Origin: Fibrobacter sp.
GTDB lineage: Bacteria > Fibrobacterota > Fibrobacteria > Fibrobacterales > Fibrobacteraceae
Length of the DNA stretch: 64,000 nt
Assembly: GCA_024398965.1 (NCBI GenBank)
Contig: JAKSIF010000001.1
Span: forward strand, 62,001 to 126,000
Direction: 5' to 3'
Part shown: positions 19,315-27,996 of the stretch, one piece after another
Layout of the letters: each line of letters begins with the position of its first letter
Numbering within the stretch: position 1 is the first letter of the stretch
Made by a program: the position numbers and the translations under genes
Notes under the pieces: generated by a model
Told to the model about the DNA's origin: nothing
Seen by the model: only the letters and a program-made list of their open reading frames with translations
Databases searched by the model: none

Positions 19315-20220
19315 TTAGTTTGCTGCAGCGGGAGCAGCTTCAGCAGGTGCGGCAGCGGGTGCTGCGGCAGGAGCGGCAGCAGCAGCGGGCTTTGCTTCAG
19401 CCTTGGGAGCAGCCTTCTTTGCAGCCTTGGGAGCCGGCTTTGCTTCAGCCTTAGGTTCTTCGACCTTGGGTTCTTCTGCAGAATGAGTATCGATCAATTC
19501 CATTTCGAATACGAGAACGCTATTGCCCGGAATCTGCGGAGCACGACCACGAGGACCGTAAGCGATATCGCTAGGAATCCATGCGGCAACCTTTTCGCCA
19601 ACCTTCATGAGCTTGAGCATTTCGGTCCAACCCGGAATCACGGCGTTGATGGGGAATTCCAGAGGTTCGCCACGGTCGACAGAGCTGTCGAACTTGGTGC
19701 CGTCCAGAAGAGTACCGGTGTAGTGAACCTTGACGATATGGCCATCAGTCGGAGTTGCGCCATCGGCCTTACCTTCGGTAATTACCTTGTACTGAAGGCC
19801 AGATTCAGTGGTAACAACGCCTTCGGCAGTCTTGTTCTGAGCAAGGAATGCTTCACCAGCAGCCTTGTTATTTTCGGCAGCAATGCTATCCTTGGCGGCC
19901 TTTTCAGCCTGACGAGCCTGGGAAAGGTCGGTCAGAGTCTGGAAAATGATGGAATCGTTCATCAGGAAATGAGCGGAATCTTCGTTATAACGTTCCTTGA
20001 AAGCCTGAATGAAAACGTCGATATCCAAATCGATGGAGTCGCGGGTGACCAACTGGAAATGAGCCTGGTTACCAAAGTGAGCACCGAGAGCGTAGCTGTA
20101 CTTATCCTTATCGGTAACGAGAGTAGTCTTAGTCTTTGCGGCACCGCCATTGCAAAGCTGGTCACAACCAGTCATGGCGAGAGCGAGAGCACCTGCGGCA
20201 ACAATCATTTTTTTGTTCAT
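19315..20220 (-). CDS. FKBP-type peptidyl-prolyl isomerase lipoprotein
   Basis: Envelope FKBP isomerase of the Mip/FkpA type. A lipobox AMTGC is near residue 19, followed by a Cys-containing spacer. The helical FKBP N-terminal domain covers about 38-130, and the FKBP catalytic domain about 138-232 (VHYTGTLLDGTKFDSS, WIPSDIAYGPRG). A tail of some 60 residues built of Ala/Pro/Lys and then Ala/Pro follows, probably a flexible spacer. GAGGA precedes the ATG. It is transcribed divergently from glmS. Confidence 0.9.
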   Translation of the reverse strand: MNKKMIVAAGALALAMTGCDQLCNGGAAKTKTTLVTDKDKYSYALGAHFGNQAHFQLVTRDSIDLDIDVFIQAFKERYNEDSAHFLMNDSIIFQTLTDLSQARQAEKAAKDSIAAENNKAAGEAFLAQNKTAEGVVTTESGLQYKVITEGKADGATPTDGHIVKVHYTGTLLDGTKFDSSVDRGEPLEFPINAVIPGWTEMLKLMKVGEKVAAWIPSDIAYGPRGRAPQIPGNSVLVFEMELIDTHSAEEPKVEEPKAEAKPAPKAAKKAAPKAEAKPAAAAAPAAAPAAAPAEAAPAAAN

Positions 20221-20347
20221 AATATTCCTCTTTTTTGTTAGACGATGTGAAAAATAACAAATTGAACAGCAAAAGGACCAATTGTAAAATTTTTTATCAA
20301 AAGTTTTTCATATATTAGAACCCTGTAATAAAAAGAGGTTTTTGCAT

Positions 20348-22174
20348 ATGTGCGGAATTGTTGCCTACATCGGCCAAAGCGAAGCACTTCCCATTCTCGT
20401 GGGAGGTCTCAAAAAACTGGAATATCGCGGCTACGACAGCTCGGGTATTTCTATTTACAACGATGGGAAAATCAGCACAGTCCGCGCTTCGGGCAAGATC
20501 AGCGCCTTGGAAGCAAAGCTTTCCGCAAGTCCGGTCTTTGGACATATGGGCATCGCCCACACCCGTTGGGCAACCCACGGAGCCCCTACCGAGCAGAACG
20601 CACATCCCCACACCAGTTTCGACGGAAAGATTTCCATCGTACATAACGGCATTATCGAAAACTACGCTGTCTTAAAGAAGCGTTTGCAGGCCGAAGGCAT
20701 TGAATTTAAGTCCGAGACCGATACCGAAGTCGTGTCCCATTTGATTGCAAAGTATTACAAGGGCAACCTCAAGGACGCCGTACTGAAGGCAATTTCCAAG
20801 ATTGAAGGAACCTTCGGCTTGGCAGTCATCTGCACTGAAGAACCCGAAACCATGATTGGCGCACGCCGAGGCAGCCCCTTGATTCTCGGCATTGGCCAAA
20901 ACGAATTCTACCTGGCTAGCGACGTTTCCGCCATCATCAGCCACACCCAGAAAGTGGTATACCTGGATGATAACGACGTGGTTGAAATCAAGAACGGCAA
21001 CTACGCTCTGCTGAACACCAACAGCCAGCCAGTCCGGCACGAAGTTCAAGACGTTGAATTTGATGCCGACGCCATCGCCAAGGGCGGTTTCGCCCACTTC
21101 ATGCTAAAGGAAATCTTTGAACAGCCCGAAGTTCTTCGCAACACCATGCGCGGCCGCCTCATGTTTGCCGAAGGCAATGCAAAGCTCGCAGGCCTCGACA
21201 CCAACATCAAGGAACTGCGAAACATCAACCGAATCATTATTACCGCCTGTGGCACCAGCTACTACGCCGGTATGGTTGGCGAATACATGATCGAAGACTT
21301 GGCAGGCGTTCCTGTTGAAGTGGAATACGCCTCCGAGTTCCGCTACAGAAACCCCATTATCAAGCCGGGCACCCTTGTTCTCGCCATCAGCCAGTCCGGC
21401 GAAACCGCAGATACTCTTGCTGCCCTTAAGGAAGCCCAGCAGAAGGGAGCAACCGCCCTTGCCATTTGTAACGGAGTCGGCTCTACTATCGCCCGTACAA
21501 GCGATGGCGGCGTATACCTCCATGCCGGTCCCGAAATCGGCGTTGCCAGCACCAAGGCCTTCACATCCCAGGTTACCGTTCTCGCCATGATCGCCCTCTT
21601 GCTGGGTCGCCAGCGTAGGCTTTCCTTCGAAGGCGGCGCTGACCTGGTCAAGGCTATGCAGGAACTTCCGGATTTGGCAGAGCAGACTTTGAAACTTTCC
21701 GACCAGATTGCAGGCATCGCCCAGAAGTACGCAAAGGCAACCAACTTCCTGTACCTGGGTCGCCACTACAACTACCCTGTGGCCATGGAAGGCGCTCTGA
21801 AGCTCAAGGAAATCAGCTACATTCATGCAGAAGGCTACCCTGCTGCAGAAATGAAGCACGGCCCCATTGCCCTCATCGACGAAAACATGCCGGTGGTGGT
21901 TATCGCTCCTAAGGACGCCCTCTTCGACAAGGTCATCAGCAACGTTCGTGAAATCAAGGCCCGCGGTGGCAAGGTTATCGCCATCACCACCGAAGATTGC
22001 CACCCGCTGGATGAAATTGCAGACCACTTGATCAAGGTCCCCAAGACCAGCAGCATGTTAATGCCCATCCTTACCTGCATTCCTCTGCAGCTTATGGCCT
22101 ACCACATCGCAGTGCTTCGCGGCAACGATGTGGACCAGCCCCGTAACCTGGCCAAGAGCGTAACGGTGGAATAG
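20348..22174 (+). CDS. glmS: Glucosamine-6-phosphate synthase GlmS
   Basis: Glutamine-fructose-6-phosphate aminotransferase, the first step to UDP-GlcNAc. I start at the ATG at 20348 so that the catalytic N-terminal Cys follows Met directly (MCGIVAYIG), as required; AGAGG is upstream. The glutaminase domain covers 1-220 with HTRWATHG and HNGIIENY. Two SIS sugar-isomerase domains follow at about 285-420 and 455-595 (TACGTSYYAG, SQSGETADT). The chain closes with the family ending PRNLAKSVTVE. The 120 bp upstream show no glmS ribozyme features. Confidence 0.97.
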   Translation: MCGIVAYIGQSEALPILVGGLKKLEYRGYDSSGISIYNDGKISTVRASGKISALEAKLSASPVFGHMGIAHTRWATHGAPTEQNAHPHTSFDGKISIVHNGIIENYAVLKKRLQAEGIEFKSETDTEVVSHLIAKYYKGNLKDAVLKAISKIEGTFGLAVICTEEPETMIGARRGSPLILGIGQNEFYLASDVSAIISHTQKVVYLDDNDVVEIKNGNYALLNTNSQPVRHEVQDVEFDADAIAKGGFAHFMLKEIFEQPEVLRNTMRGRLMFAEGNAKLAGLDTNIKELRNINRIIITACGTSYYAGMVGEYMIEDLAGVPVEVEYASEFRYRNPIIKPGTLVLAISQSGETADTLAALKEAQQKGATALAICNGVGSTIARTSDGGVYLHAGPEIGVASTKAFTSQVTVLAMIALLLGRQRRLSFEGGADLVKAMQELPDLAEQTLKLSDQIAGIAQKYAKATNFLYLGRHYNYPVAMEGALKLKEISYIHAEGYPAAEMKHGPIALIDENMPVVVIAPKDALFDKVISNVREIKARGGKVIAITTEDCHPLDEIADHLIKVPKTSSMLMPILTCIPLQLMAYHIAVLRGNDVDQPRNLAKSVTVE

Positions 22175-22206
22175 CGGTTAGTGATATGCGTAACGCGAAC
22201 GCAGCG

Positions 22207-22222
22207 TCAGAGTTTGCTCTGA
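22207..22222. repeat. Small palindromic hairpin in the glmS-scpA gap
   Basis: TCAGAG, loop TTTG, CTCTGA form a perfect hairpin inside a 128-bp gap. It has no T tract, so it is not an obvious terminator; it could be a short intergenic palindrome. Confidence 0.3.
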
Positions 22223-22302
22223 AATTGCGAGCACAAGCATCCTTCCGCCCTAGCCCCTAAACTAGGGATTAGAAACTAGAGAATTTTCTACATTTATTTT
22301 TC

Positions 22303-23916
22303 ATGGAAGTGGAACAGGAAGTTTTGGAACAAGACGAATACGAGGTCCGCATAGGAGCCTTCAATGGCCCTATGGATCTTTTGGTGTATCTTGTCCAAAA
22401 GAAAGAAGTTCCCCTGGAGCAGATTTCCATTGCAGAAATTGCCGACCAGTTCCTGAAATGGGTTAACGTCTATAGCGAATCCGCCCTAATGGACCTTTCC
22501 AAGGCAGGCGACTTTCTCTCAATGGCAAGCCGTCTCATGGCCCTCAAGGTCCAGGAACTGCTCCCTGCAGAAGAACGCGATCCCGAGATGGAAGCGGAAT
22601 ACAACGAGGACCGCGAACAACTCATGAAGGAAATGCTTGAATACCAGCGATTCAAGCAGGTGGCCAGCGGACTTCAGGAAATGGAAGGCGAAAACTTCGG
22701 TACCTATTCCCGCGGACGACTGGAAAAGACCCAGTCCGACGAAGACACCCTGGCAGACGCAAATATCTGGCAGCTCTTTAGAGCCTACCAGAAGAGCCTC
22801 AAGACAAAGATTTCCGACACAGTCCACCACATTGAATTGGACTACGTCACCATTCAGGACCGCCAGCAGGCCATCAACAACTACCTAAGCGTAAACGGCA
22901 GGGCCTTGTTCGAAGACCTGCTGGATAACGACTCCCACCCCATCGTGGCAGCCGTTACCTTCATGGCCATGCTGGAAATGATCAAGACAGACGAAATCGT
23001 TTTCCGTCAAAGTGAACTTTTCGGCCCTATCTGGATTTACCGTAAAAAGAACAATGCGGAATTCGCCGACGAAATGGCCCGCGAAACCGTATTCTTCAGC
23101 AAGGATCCCGACGTCAAGCCCGGCCTTGTGGAAGCAATCCGCAATCAGGCCATGGCACGTTCCAAGGAACAGACCGTTGGCGACCTGGCCGCAGTCATGC
23201 GCGAAGCGGTTCAGTGGACTGAACACGGCCGCAACGTTTCCGAGGAAGACCTTACCGCCATGCTAGAAGGCAAGGTGGACATGTCCGACGTTCTGGAGAA
23301 CCCCTTCGCCGAAATGATGAAGGAAGACGAAGCCGCAGAACAGGCTGCAAATGGACAGCCCGCTACAGCACCTGCAACACCTGCCGAAGCCGCCACGCCT
23401 GTTGAAGGAGTCATTCCGGCTGAAGGCGCCACCCCTGTCACAGATTCCGCAACCGAAATCAAGCAAGAATCCGTAACAGAAGTGTCCGAAGAAGACAACA
23501 CCGAAACCCCTGAAGAACCGGTTGTTGAACGCCTTGCCGAATTCATGGACGAGGACGAACTTGAAGAGAGTGAAGTTTCCTCTGCAGACCAGCAGATGTC
23601 CGACGAAGAATTTGCAGAATTCATGCGTAAGGCCCAGGAATTCTACAACAACGGTGGAAACGGCGAGGTTCCCTCTACAGCCGCAGAAACACCCCAAGAA
23701 TTAGACGCAACTCCGACAATAGAATCTGCAACGTTCGAATCTACGACAGTCGAAGTCCGTTCCTCTTCTGACGAAGACATCCCCACAGTCCAAAAGCCCC
23801 AGGAATCTGAAGAGGAAGAGGATGAAGGCCCTATCTTCGCTGGAAACGAAATGACCGACGCCGAATACATCGCTTATCTAACCAGAAGCGCAAAGAACTT
23901 CGGCAAGAAAGACTAA
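22303..23916 (+). CDS. scpA: Segregation and condensation protein A with long acidic tail
   Basis: The kleisin subunit of the SMC-ScpAB condensin. Residues 1-250 are a normal ScpA: the N-terminal SMC-binding part (IGAFNGPMDLLVYLVQKKEV) and the C-terminal winged helix (AAVTFMAMLEMIKTDEIVF ... GPIWIYRKK). The protein then continues for about 290 residues that are Glu/Pro/Ala/Thr-rich and presumably disordered. Two related short helices lie in that tail: QQMSDEEFAEFMRKAQEF (near 430) and MTDAEYIAYLTRSAKNF (C-terminal end). A usual ScpA is about 250 residues. No scpB is adjacent. Confidence 0.9.
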   Translation: MEVEQEVLEQDEYEVRIGAFNGPMDLLVYLVQKKEVPLEQISIAEIADQFLKWVNVYSESALMDLSKAGDFLSMASRLMALKVQELLPAEERDPEMEAEYNEDREQLMKEMLEYQRFKQVASGLQEMEGENFGTYSRGRLEKTQSDEDTLADANIWQLFRAYQKSLKTKISDTVHHIELDYVTIQDRQQAINNYLSVNGRALFEDLLDNDSHPIVAAVTFMAMLEMIKTDEIVFRQSELFGPIWIYRKKNNAEFADEMARETVFFSKDPDVKPGLVEAIRNQAMARSKEQTVGDLAAVMREAVQWTEHGRNVSEEDLTAMLEGKVDMSDVLENPFAEMMKEDEAAEQAANGQPATAPATPAEAATPVEGVIPAEGATPVTDSATEIKQESVTEVSEEDNTETPEEPVVERLAEFMDEDELEESEVSSADQQMSDEEFAEFMRKAQEFYNNGGNGEVPSTAAETPQELDATPTIESATFESTTVEVRSSSDEDIPTVQKPQESEEEEDEGPIFAGNEMTDAEYIAYLTRSAKNFGKKD

Positions 23917-23921
23917 CGAAA

Positions 23922-23950
23922 AAGCACCGCCTTTGCGGTGCTTCTTTTTT
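23922..23950 (+). terminator. Intrinsic terminator after scpA
   Basis: The perfect 9-bp stem AAGCACCGC/GCGGTGCTT with a CTTT loop is followed by a T-rich tract. Confidence 0.88.
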
Positions 23951-23979
23951 AATACTAAAATCGATTTCAAAGTGAAAAT

Positions 23980-24702
23980 CTAATCGTCATTGCGACCGCC
24001 AAGCAAGCCCGCTCGATAAGCCCAGTACAACAGCTGAAGAATGGAGCCAATGGCTGCAGCCACATAGGTAAGGCCTGCAGCAAAGAGCACTCCACTTACC
24101 GCATTATATTCACGGCCCTGGGCGACAATGTCCATGCGGGCAAGAGCTTTCTTGGCTCGGCTAGACGCATCAAACTCTACAGGAACTGTAACCAGGGTAA
24201 AGAGCGTAGCCAAGGCGAAAAGCAACACACCCACAATGGCCAGGGAATATCCGAGAGCTCGGCCTGCACTCATCAGGACGATTCCAAGAATAACCAGCCA
24301 GGGACCCAAATTGGAACCGATATTTGCAGCAGGAACAATGGCAGAACGCAACCACATGGGGAAATAATTCTGGGCATGCTGAATGGCATGGCCAACTTCA
24401 TGTGCGGCAACACCAGCAGCACTAGCGCTACGGCCGTAATAAACTTCCTTGGACAGGTTCAAGGTCTTGTTCAGCGGATTGTAATGATCGGACAAAAAAC
24501 CGCTATGCACCAATACCTGGACATCTGTAATGCCAGCATCCATTAGGATAGCCTTGGCCACATCAGCCCCTGTCAGACCGCTGGAAATAGCCACTTTCTG
24601 GCCAGCCTTGAAACGGGATTTCACCATCATGGAAACACCACCAGAAAGGGCTAGCGTAACCACAAGAATCGTCATATATAAAGGATCGAACATCATATAC
24701 AT
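23980..24702 (-). CDS. Membrane zinc metallopeptidase, YugP-like
   Basis: Neutral zinc metallopeptidase of the YugP family, an integral membrane protein. The zinc-binding motif HEVGHAIQH lies at about residues 101-109. Helices are predicted at the N terminus (residues 4-24) and at about 118-180 and 208-230. The region before the motif (YYGRSASAAGVAAHEVGHA) is typical of the family. The gene lies between convergent scpA and the co-directional GH44 gene, with terminators on both sides, so it is probably monocistronic. Substrate is unknown. The exact start among the Met residues at 1, 3 and 4 is uncertain. Confidence 0.85.
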   Translation of the reverse strand: MYMMFDPLYMTILVVTLALSGGVSMMVKSRFKAGQKVAISSGLTGADVAKAILMDAGITDVQVLVHSGFLSDHYNPLNKTLNLSKEVYYGRSASAAGVAAHEVGHAIQHAQNYFPMWLRSAIVPAANIGSNLGPWLVILGIVLMSAGRALGYSLAIVGVLLFALATLFTLVTVPVEFDASSRAKKALARMDIVAQGREYNAVSGVLFAAGLTYVAAAIGSILQLLYWAYRAGLLGGRNDD

Positions 24703-24717
24703 AAATGTATAAAAGAA

Positions 24718-24738
24718 ACGGGCATGAAACCTGCCCGT
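24718..24738 (-). terminator. Intrinsic terminator after the GH44 gene
   Basis: The stem ACGGGCA/TGCCCGT with a 7-nt loop lies 29 bp past the minus-strand stop at 24767. It is followed in that direction by TTCTTTT. Confidence 0.72.
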
Positions 24739-24766
24739 TCATCAACAAATATTTTTAATTCATCAG

Positions 24767-26680
24767 TTATTTTACAGCAATCCTGTGATTTGCCACTCCA
24801 CCGGTAGACTGCGTGCGAACGATATACGAACCCCTCGGCAAACGATCTGTCTGCAGGGATACATTGCCCCTGGCAAGATTTTCAAGGTTTACAACAACCT
24901 TTCCCAACGCGCTGATTATCTTGACGGATTCTACATTGCCAAATGAATTATCCACAAACCACAGGTTACCCTGTCCAAAGATCTTTCCCGAGGCTGCGAT
25001 ACGCGGGGATTTACTTAGGCCAGTCTGGGCTTCCGCACCAAGCAATACCGCGGTAATGGACTTTGCAGGAAGCTCAATGGACACCTTGCCTTCCGCAATG
25101 GAAGAGGCACCACTCTTAAGAGCGTTCACCTTGTGAGATTCAAAGGTTTCCCCGGAAAGACCCGCCAAGGTAAGAGTTGTCACCCCGGCATTTACGTTCT
25201 TCAACCCCTTCACGTCCAAGGAAATCTGCTGAGTTTCCTTTTCGGAACGGTTCACCAGAATTACTGTCATGGAATCCATTGAAGGATTCACAGAGGTATA
25301 GGCGGATACGATAGAATCATTGGAGGACACAGACTGAACTCGATTCTCATGACCATAGCGGCTAAACAGGTGCAATACTTCATACATGCCCTCGCGCCAG
25401 GACCAGGGCGTAAAGATTTCAACGCCGTTGTCCATGAAGGTTCCAAGCCAGGACGCATAAATAATGGCGGTGGTCATGGCGTCTCCGCTGCCGCCCAGGT
25501 CTGTCTCGGTAAGTCCCAGGGTAATGCCGTGACCTTCGCCGAAGTACTGGTCCAGCCAATCGTTGATGCGCTTGAAGATGAATTCCCTGGTAATCTTTTC
25601 GTCCCAGCCGCCGTTCACCTGCTTGATGCTGTTGGCGCCAGGATAAACGTAGCTGGTGTCAAAGAACACGCGATGCCACTGCACCTGGTCGGCGTAGTTT
25701 TCTTCGGAAGGATACCAGTGGATATCCAGCACGTCCAACAGGCGCTTGCCCGAGGCCTTCTGTTCTGCGGCCACCTTCTTGATAAAGTACTCCAGCCAAC
25801 AATAGTCGCGTTCCTCGCCGGAGGCGTCCTTCTTGATGCGGCCAGAGGTTCCGCCCTTGTAGGCGATGGAGCACCAGTACCATTCATTGGCTACCACAGG
25901 ACCGGTGAGCTTGATATCGGGCCAGGCGGCACGGGCCTTCTTGGCCACGTCCACGTAGCGTTCCACCAAAAAGTCGCCGGTCACGTCCAGCTGCAGGTCG
26001 CTATGGGTGCCAGCCCAGATTTCCATTTCGTTATCCATACTCCAGTACTGGAAGCGTTTCATGTCGTACTGGAGTTCGTCTTTCCAATGGCCAATAATTC
26101 CGACTGTAGAATCTGCAGGCCAGGGTTCATTATACAGGCTATAATCGCCAGCCTTGATGAGGGTCTTGCCATCATCGGCAACTTCGCCACCACCCGCAAG
26201 GTCTAAAGTAGCCTGGGCCCACTTGTTGTCATGATTGATATAAAAATCCCAATCCGGGAAATTATACTTATTGGTACTTGCCGCATATCCCGTAAGCTGG
26301 AATGCATACATGGCATCGGTCCCGGGCATTTCATCCTGGATTTTCTTTGCGGTAATATCCCAGTCGACCGGATTCACATTGTTGTACCAGTCCGGATGCA
26401 CCGTCATTTTCTTACGCCAGTTATAGCGGGTAGAATTGTTCCCGTAATTGGCTCGGATAAACCTGACGCCAGCCTCGTTCATCAAATCTATGGAAGCCCG
26501 ATCTTCCTCACTGATACGGGCACTATCTGCACTAACCTTGTCTATGTTCTTGCCGTAAAGATAGGGCGATATTTTCTTGACACCTGCAGTTGCATCAACA
26601 GAAATAGATATTTCTGCCTGAGCAAAGGAAGAAAGCAATCCAAAGCCGGCCACCAGACCCAATAGGGATTTTTTATTCAT
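24767..26680 (-). CDS. GH44 family endoglucanase-like enzyme with T9SS sorting domain
   Basis: Secreted glycoside hydrolase resembling family 44 (endoglucanase/xyloglucanase). A signal peptide covers residues 1-23. The TIM-barrel catalytic domain spans about 25-450: ISPYLYGKN at the N terminus, the putative acid/base Glu in WSMDNEMEIW (near 215), LDIHWYPS, and the putative nucleophile Glu in GLTETDLGG (near 391). A beta-sandwich follows at about 450-550. The last 80 residues look like a type IX sorting domain (VKIISALGKVVV ... LPRGSYIVRTQ). I start at the ATG at 26680 with GGAG seven bases upstream rather than the GTG at 26686. The SprA-like translocon at 2.9-10 kb would be its exporter. The GH44 call rests on motif recall. 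Confidence 0.8.
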   Translation of the reverse strand: MNKKSLLGLVAGFGLLSSFAQAEISISVDATAGVKKISPYLYGKNIDKVSADSARISEEDRASIDLMNEAGVRFIRANYGNNSTRYNWRKKMTVHPDWYNNVNPVDWDITAKKIQDEMPGTDAMYAFQLTGYAASTNKYNFPDWDFYINHDNKWAQATLDLAGGGEVADDGKTLIKAGDYSLYNEPWPADSTVGIIGHWKDELQYDMKRFQYWSMDNEMEIWAGTHSDLQLDVTGDFLVERYVDVAKKARAAWPDIKLTGPVVANEWYWCSIAYKGGTSGRIKKDASGEERDYCWLEYFIKKVAAEQKASGKRLLDVLDIHWYPSEENYADQVQWHRVFFDTSYVYPGANSIKQVNGGWDEKITREFIFKRINDWLDQYFGEGHGITLGLTETDLGGSGDAMTTAIIYASWLGTFMDNGVEIFTPWSWREGMYEVLHLFSRYGHENRVQSVSSNDSIVSAYTSVNPSMDSMTVILVNRSEKETQQISLDVKGLKNVNAGVTTLTLAGLSGETFESHKVNALKSGASSIAEGKVSIELPAKSITAVLLGAEAQTGLSKSPRIAASGKIFGQGNLWFVDNSFGNVESVKIISALGKVVVNLENLARGNVSLQTDRLPRGSYIVRTQSTGGVANHRIAVK

Positions 26681-26741
26681 AAACACACTCCAAACATCCT
26701 TCCAACCAATCGGTCGTTTGTATTAAAATATACAGAAAAAC

Positions 26742-26774
26742 AAAAAATGTCCTGAAAAAAATATCAGAACATTT
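26742..26774 (-). terminator. Intrinsic terminator after the efflux operon
   Basis: The stem AAATGT(c)CTGA/TCAG(a)ACATTT, with a single mismatch, lies past the stop of the last permease gene. It continues into TTTTTTG in the minus-strand direction. Confidence 0.7.
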
Positions 26775-26805
26775 CAAAGCGTTGTCATTCGGCCAACACG
26801 ACTCT

Positions 26806-27996
26806 CTACATATCACCGGTTTTTAAGCCAGTCTTATCCCTAATGCGGGTCAAAACCAATCCTAAGAGCAGGTAGAATACCGCCTGTATGGCCAGGGGAT
26901 ACAACAGGGAAGCCGCATCGTAGATATCAGCGCCACGCTGTTCTATGGCAAGCCAGGCAGGAACCGCAAAAGTTGTAGGCAAAATGCAGGACAGCCCTTT
27001 CATCCAGGCAGGAATCAAATAGGAAGGCCAGCTAAAGTTGGCAAGGAAAAGTATCGGGATGCTCATGTACAAAAACAGCTGCATGCTGGATTCTCGACGG
27101 AGAAAAACCTGAGAAAGAACCATCCCGAAATTGATGGTGGAGAAAAGGAACACAATGGCAAAAGCCACCATTGGAAGGACTTCCCCACGACGGGGGAAGC
27201 TGAACACATTGTAGATGACAAAGTGGTAGAAAAGGATAAAGGAACAGTAATGAACAAAATAGGCAAAGGAACGGCCAAAATAGCGGTAGGGCATCTTTTC
27301 GTTTTCCACAACGCTATCCCGGAACTTGCCTCGGAACTTTCTGTGAGCGCGGGCGCCACCGAGAATACAGATACCTATCACCAGCGTCTGTTGCAAGATA
27401 AGAACCAGCACACTTGGGACAACATAATTGGAATAGCTGCCCGTGTTGTTATACATGGTCTGGATACTGATAGGAACAGGATCTCGCATTGCCATGGCCT
27501 TGGCTGCCGGGGCCTTCTTGCCCAAGGCAATCCGTTTCACCTTTGTAGTTGCTCCAACAGTAAGGGCGCATGTGGTAAAGGCTGTCCCGATATTGCCATG
27601 GAGCATCACGTAAGCCCCATGGGTAAATACATTCACATCCACGTCGCCGCCATTGCGCAATGTCTTTTCCATGTCCTGGGGAATGACCATGAAGCCGAAA
27701 ATATCTTCGCGGGCCAAGGCCTCTTCTGCCTCGCGAATATCCGAATAGATGTAACGAACATCGATCTGCTGAGCGGCAGCGGACATCTGCGTTAACTGGC
27801 GAGACATGACCGTATGATCCAAGTCCACAACAGCCACGGGAGCCTTAGTCACCGTCTGGTTCATGTAAGGAGTTGGATAATAGAAAGCGTAAAGTACACC
27901 AGCCACCACAAGCAGCAGCATGGCGGCAGGATCCGTATAGAACAGTTTCCATTCCGCAAAGGCAACCTTGAACAAGCGCTTAAAGAGATCAATCAT
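26806..27996 (-). CDS. ABC-2 type transporter permease, second of pair
   Basis: Inner-membrane permease of the ABC2 (YbhR/YhhJ-like) type. One helix lies near residues 20-36, a periplasmic domain of about 150 residues follows, then five helices at about 180-385. The start at 27996 (MIDLFKRLFKV) overlaps the previous gene by 8 bp, and GAGGAGG lies six bases upstream within that gene, showing translational coupling. It would form a heterodimer with the preceding permease. No ATP-binding subunit is encoded in the operon. Confidence 0.85.
   Translation of the reverse strand: MIDLFKRLFKVAFAEWKLFYTDPAAMLLLVVAGVLYAFYYPTPYMNQTVTKAPVAVVDLDHTVMSRQLTQMSAAAQQIDVRYIYSDIREAEEALAREDIFGFMVIPQDMEKTLRNGGDVDVNVFTHGAYVMLHGNIGTAFTTCALTVGATTKVKRIALGKKAPAAKAMAMRDPVPISIQTMYNNTGSYSNYVVPSVLVLILQQTLVIGICILGGARAHRKFRGKFRDSVVENEKMPYRYFGRSFAYFVHYCSFILFYHFVIYNVFSFPRRGEVLPMVAFAIVFLFSTINFGMVLSQVFLRRESSMQLFLYMSIPILFLANFSWPSYLIPAWMKGLSCILPTTFAVPAWLAIEQRGADIYDAASLLYPLAIQAVFYLLLGLVLTRIRDKTGLKTGDM

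Noticed and set aside
20230-20347. glmS ribozyme
   Set aside because: Too short and lacks the conserved pseudoknotted core; only an AT-rich divergent promoter region is seen.
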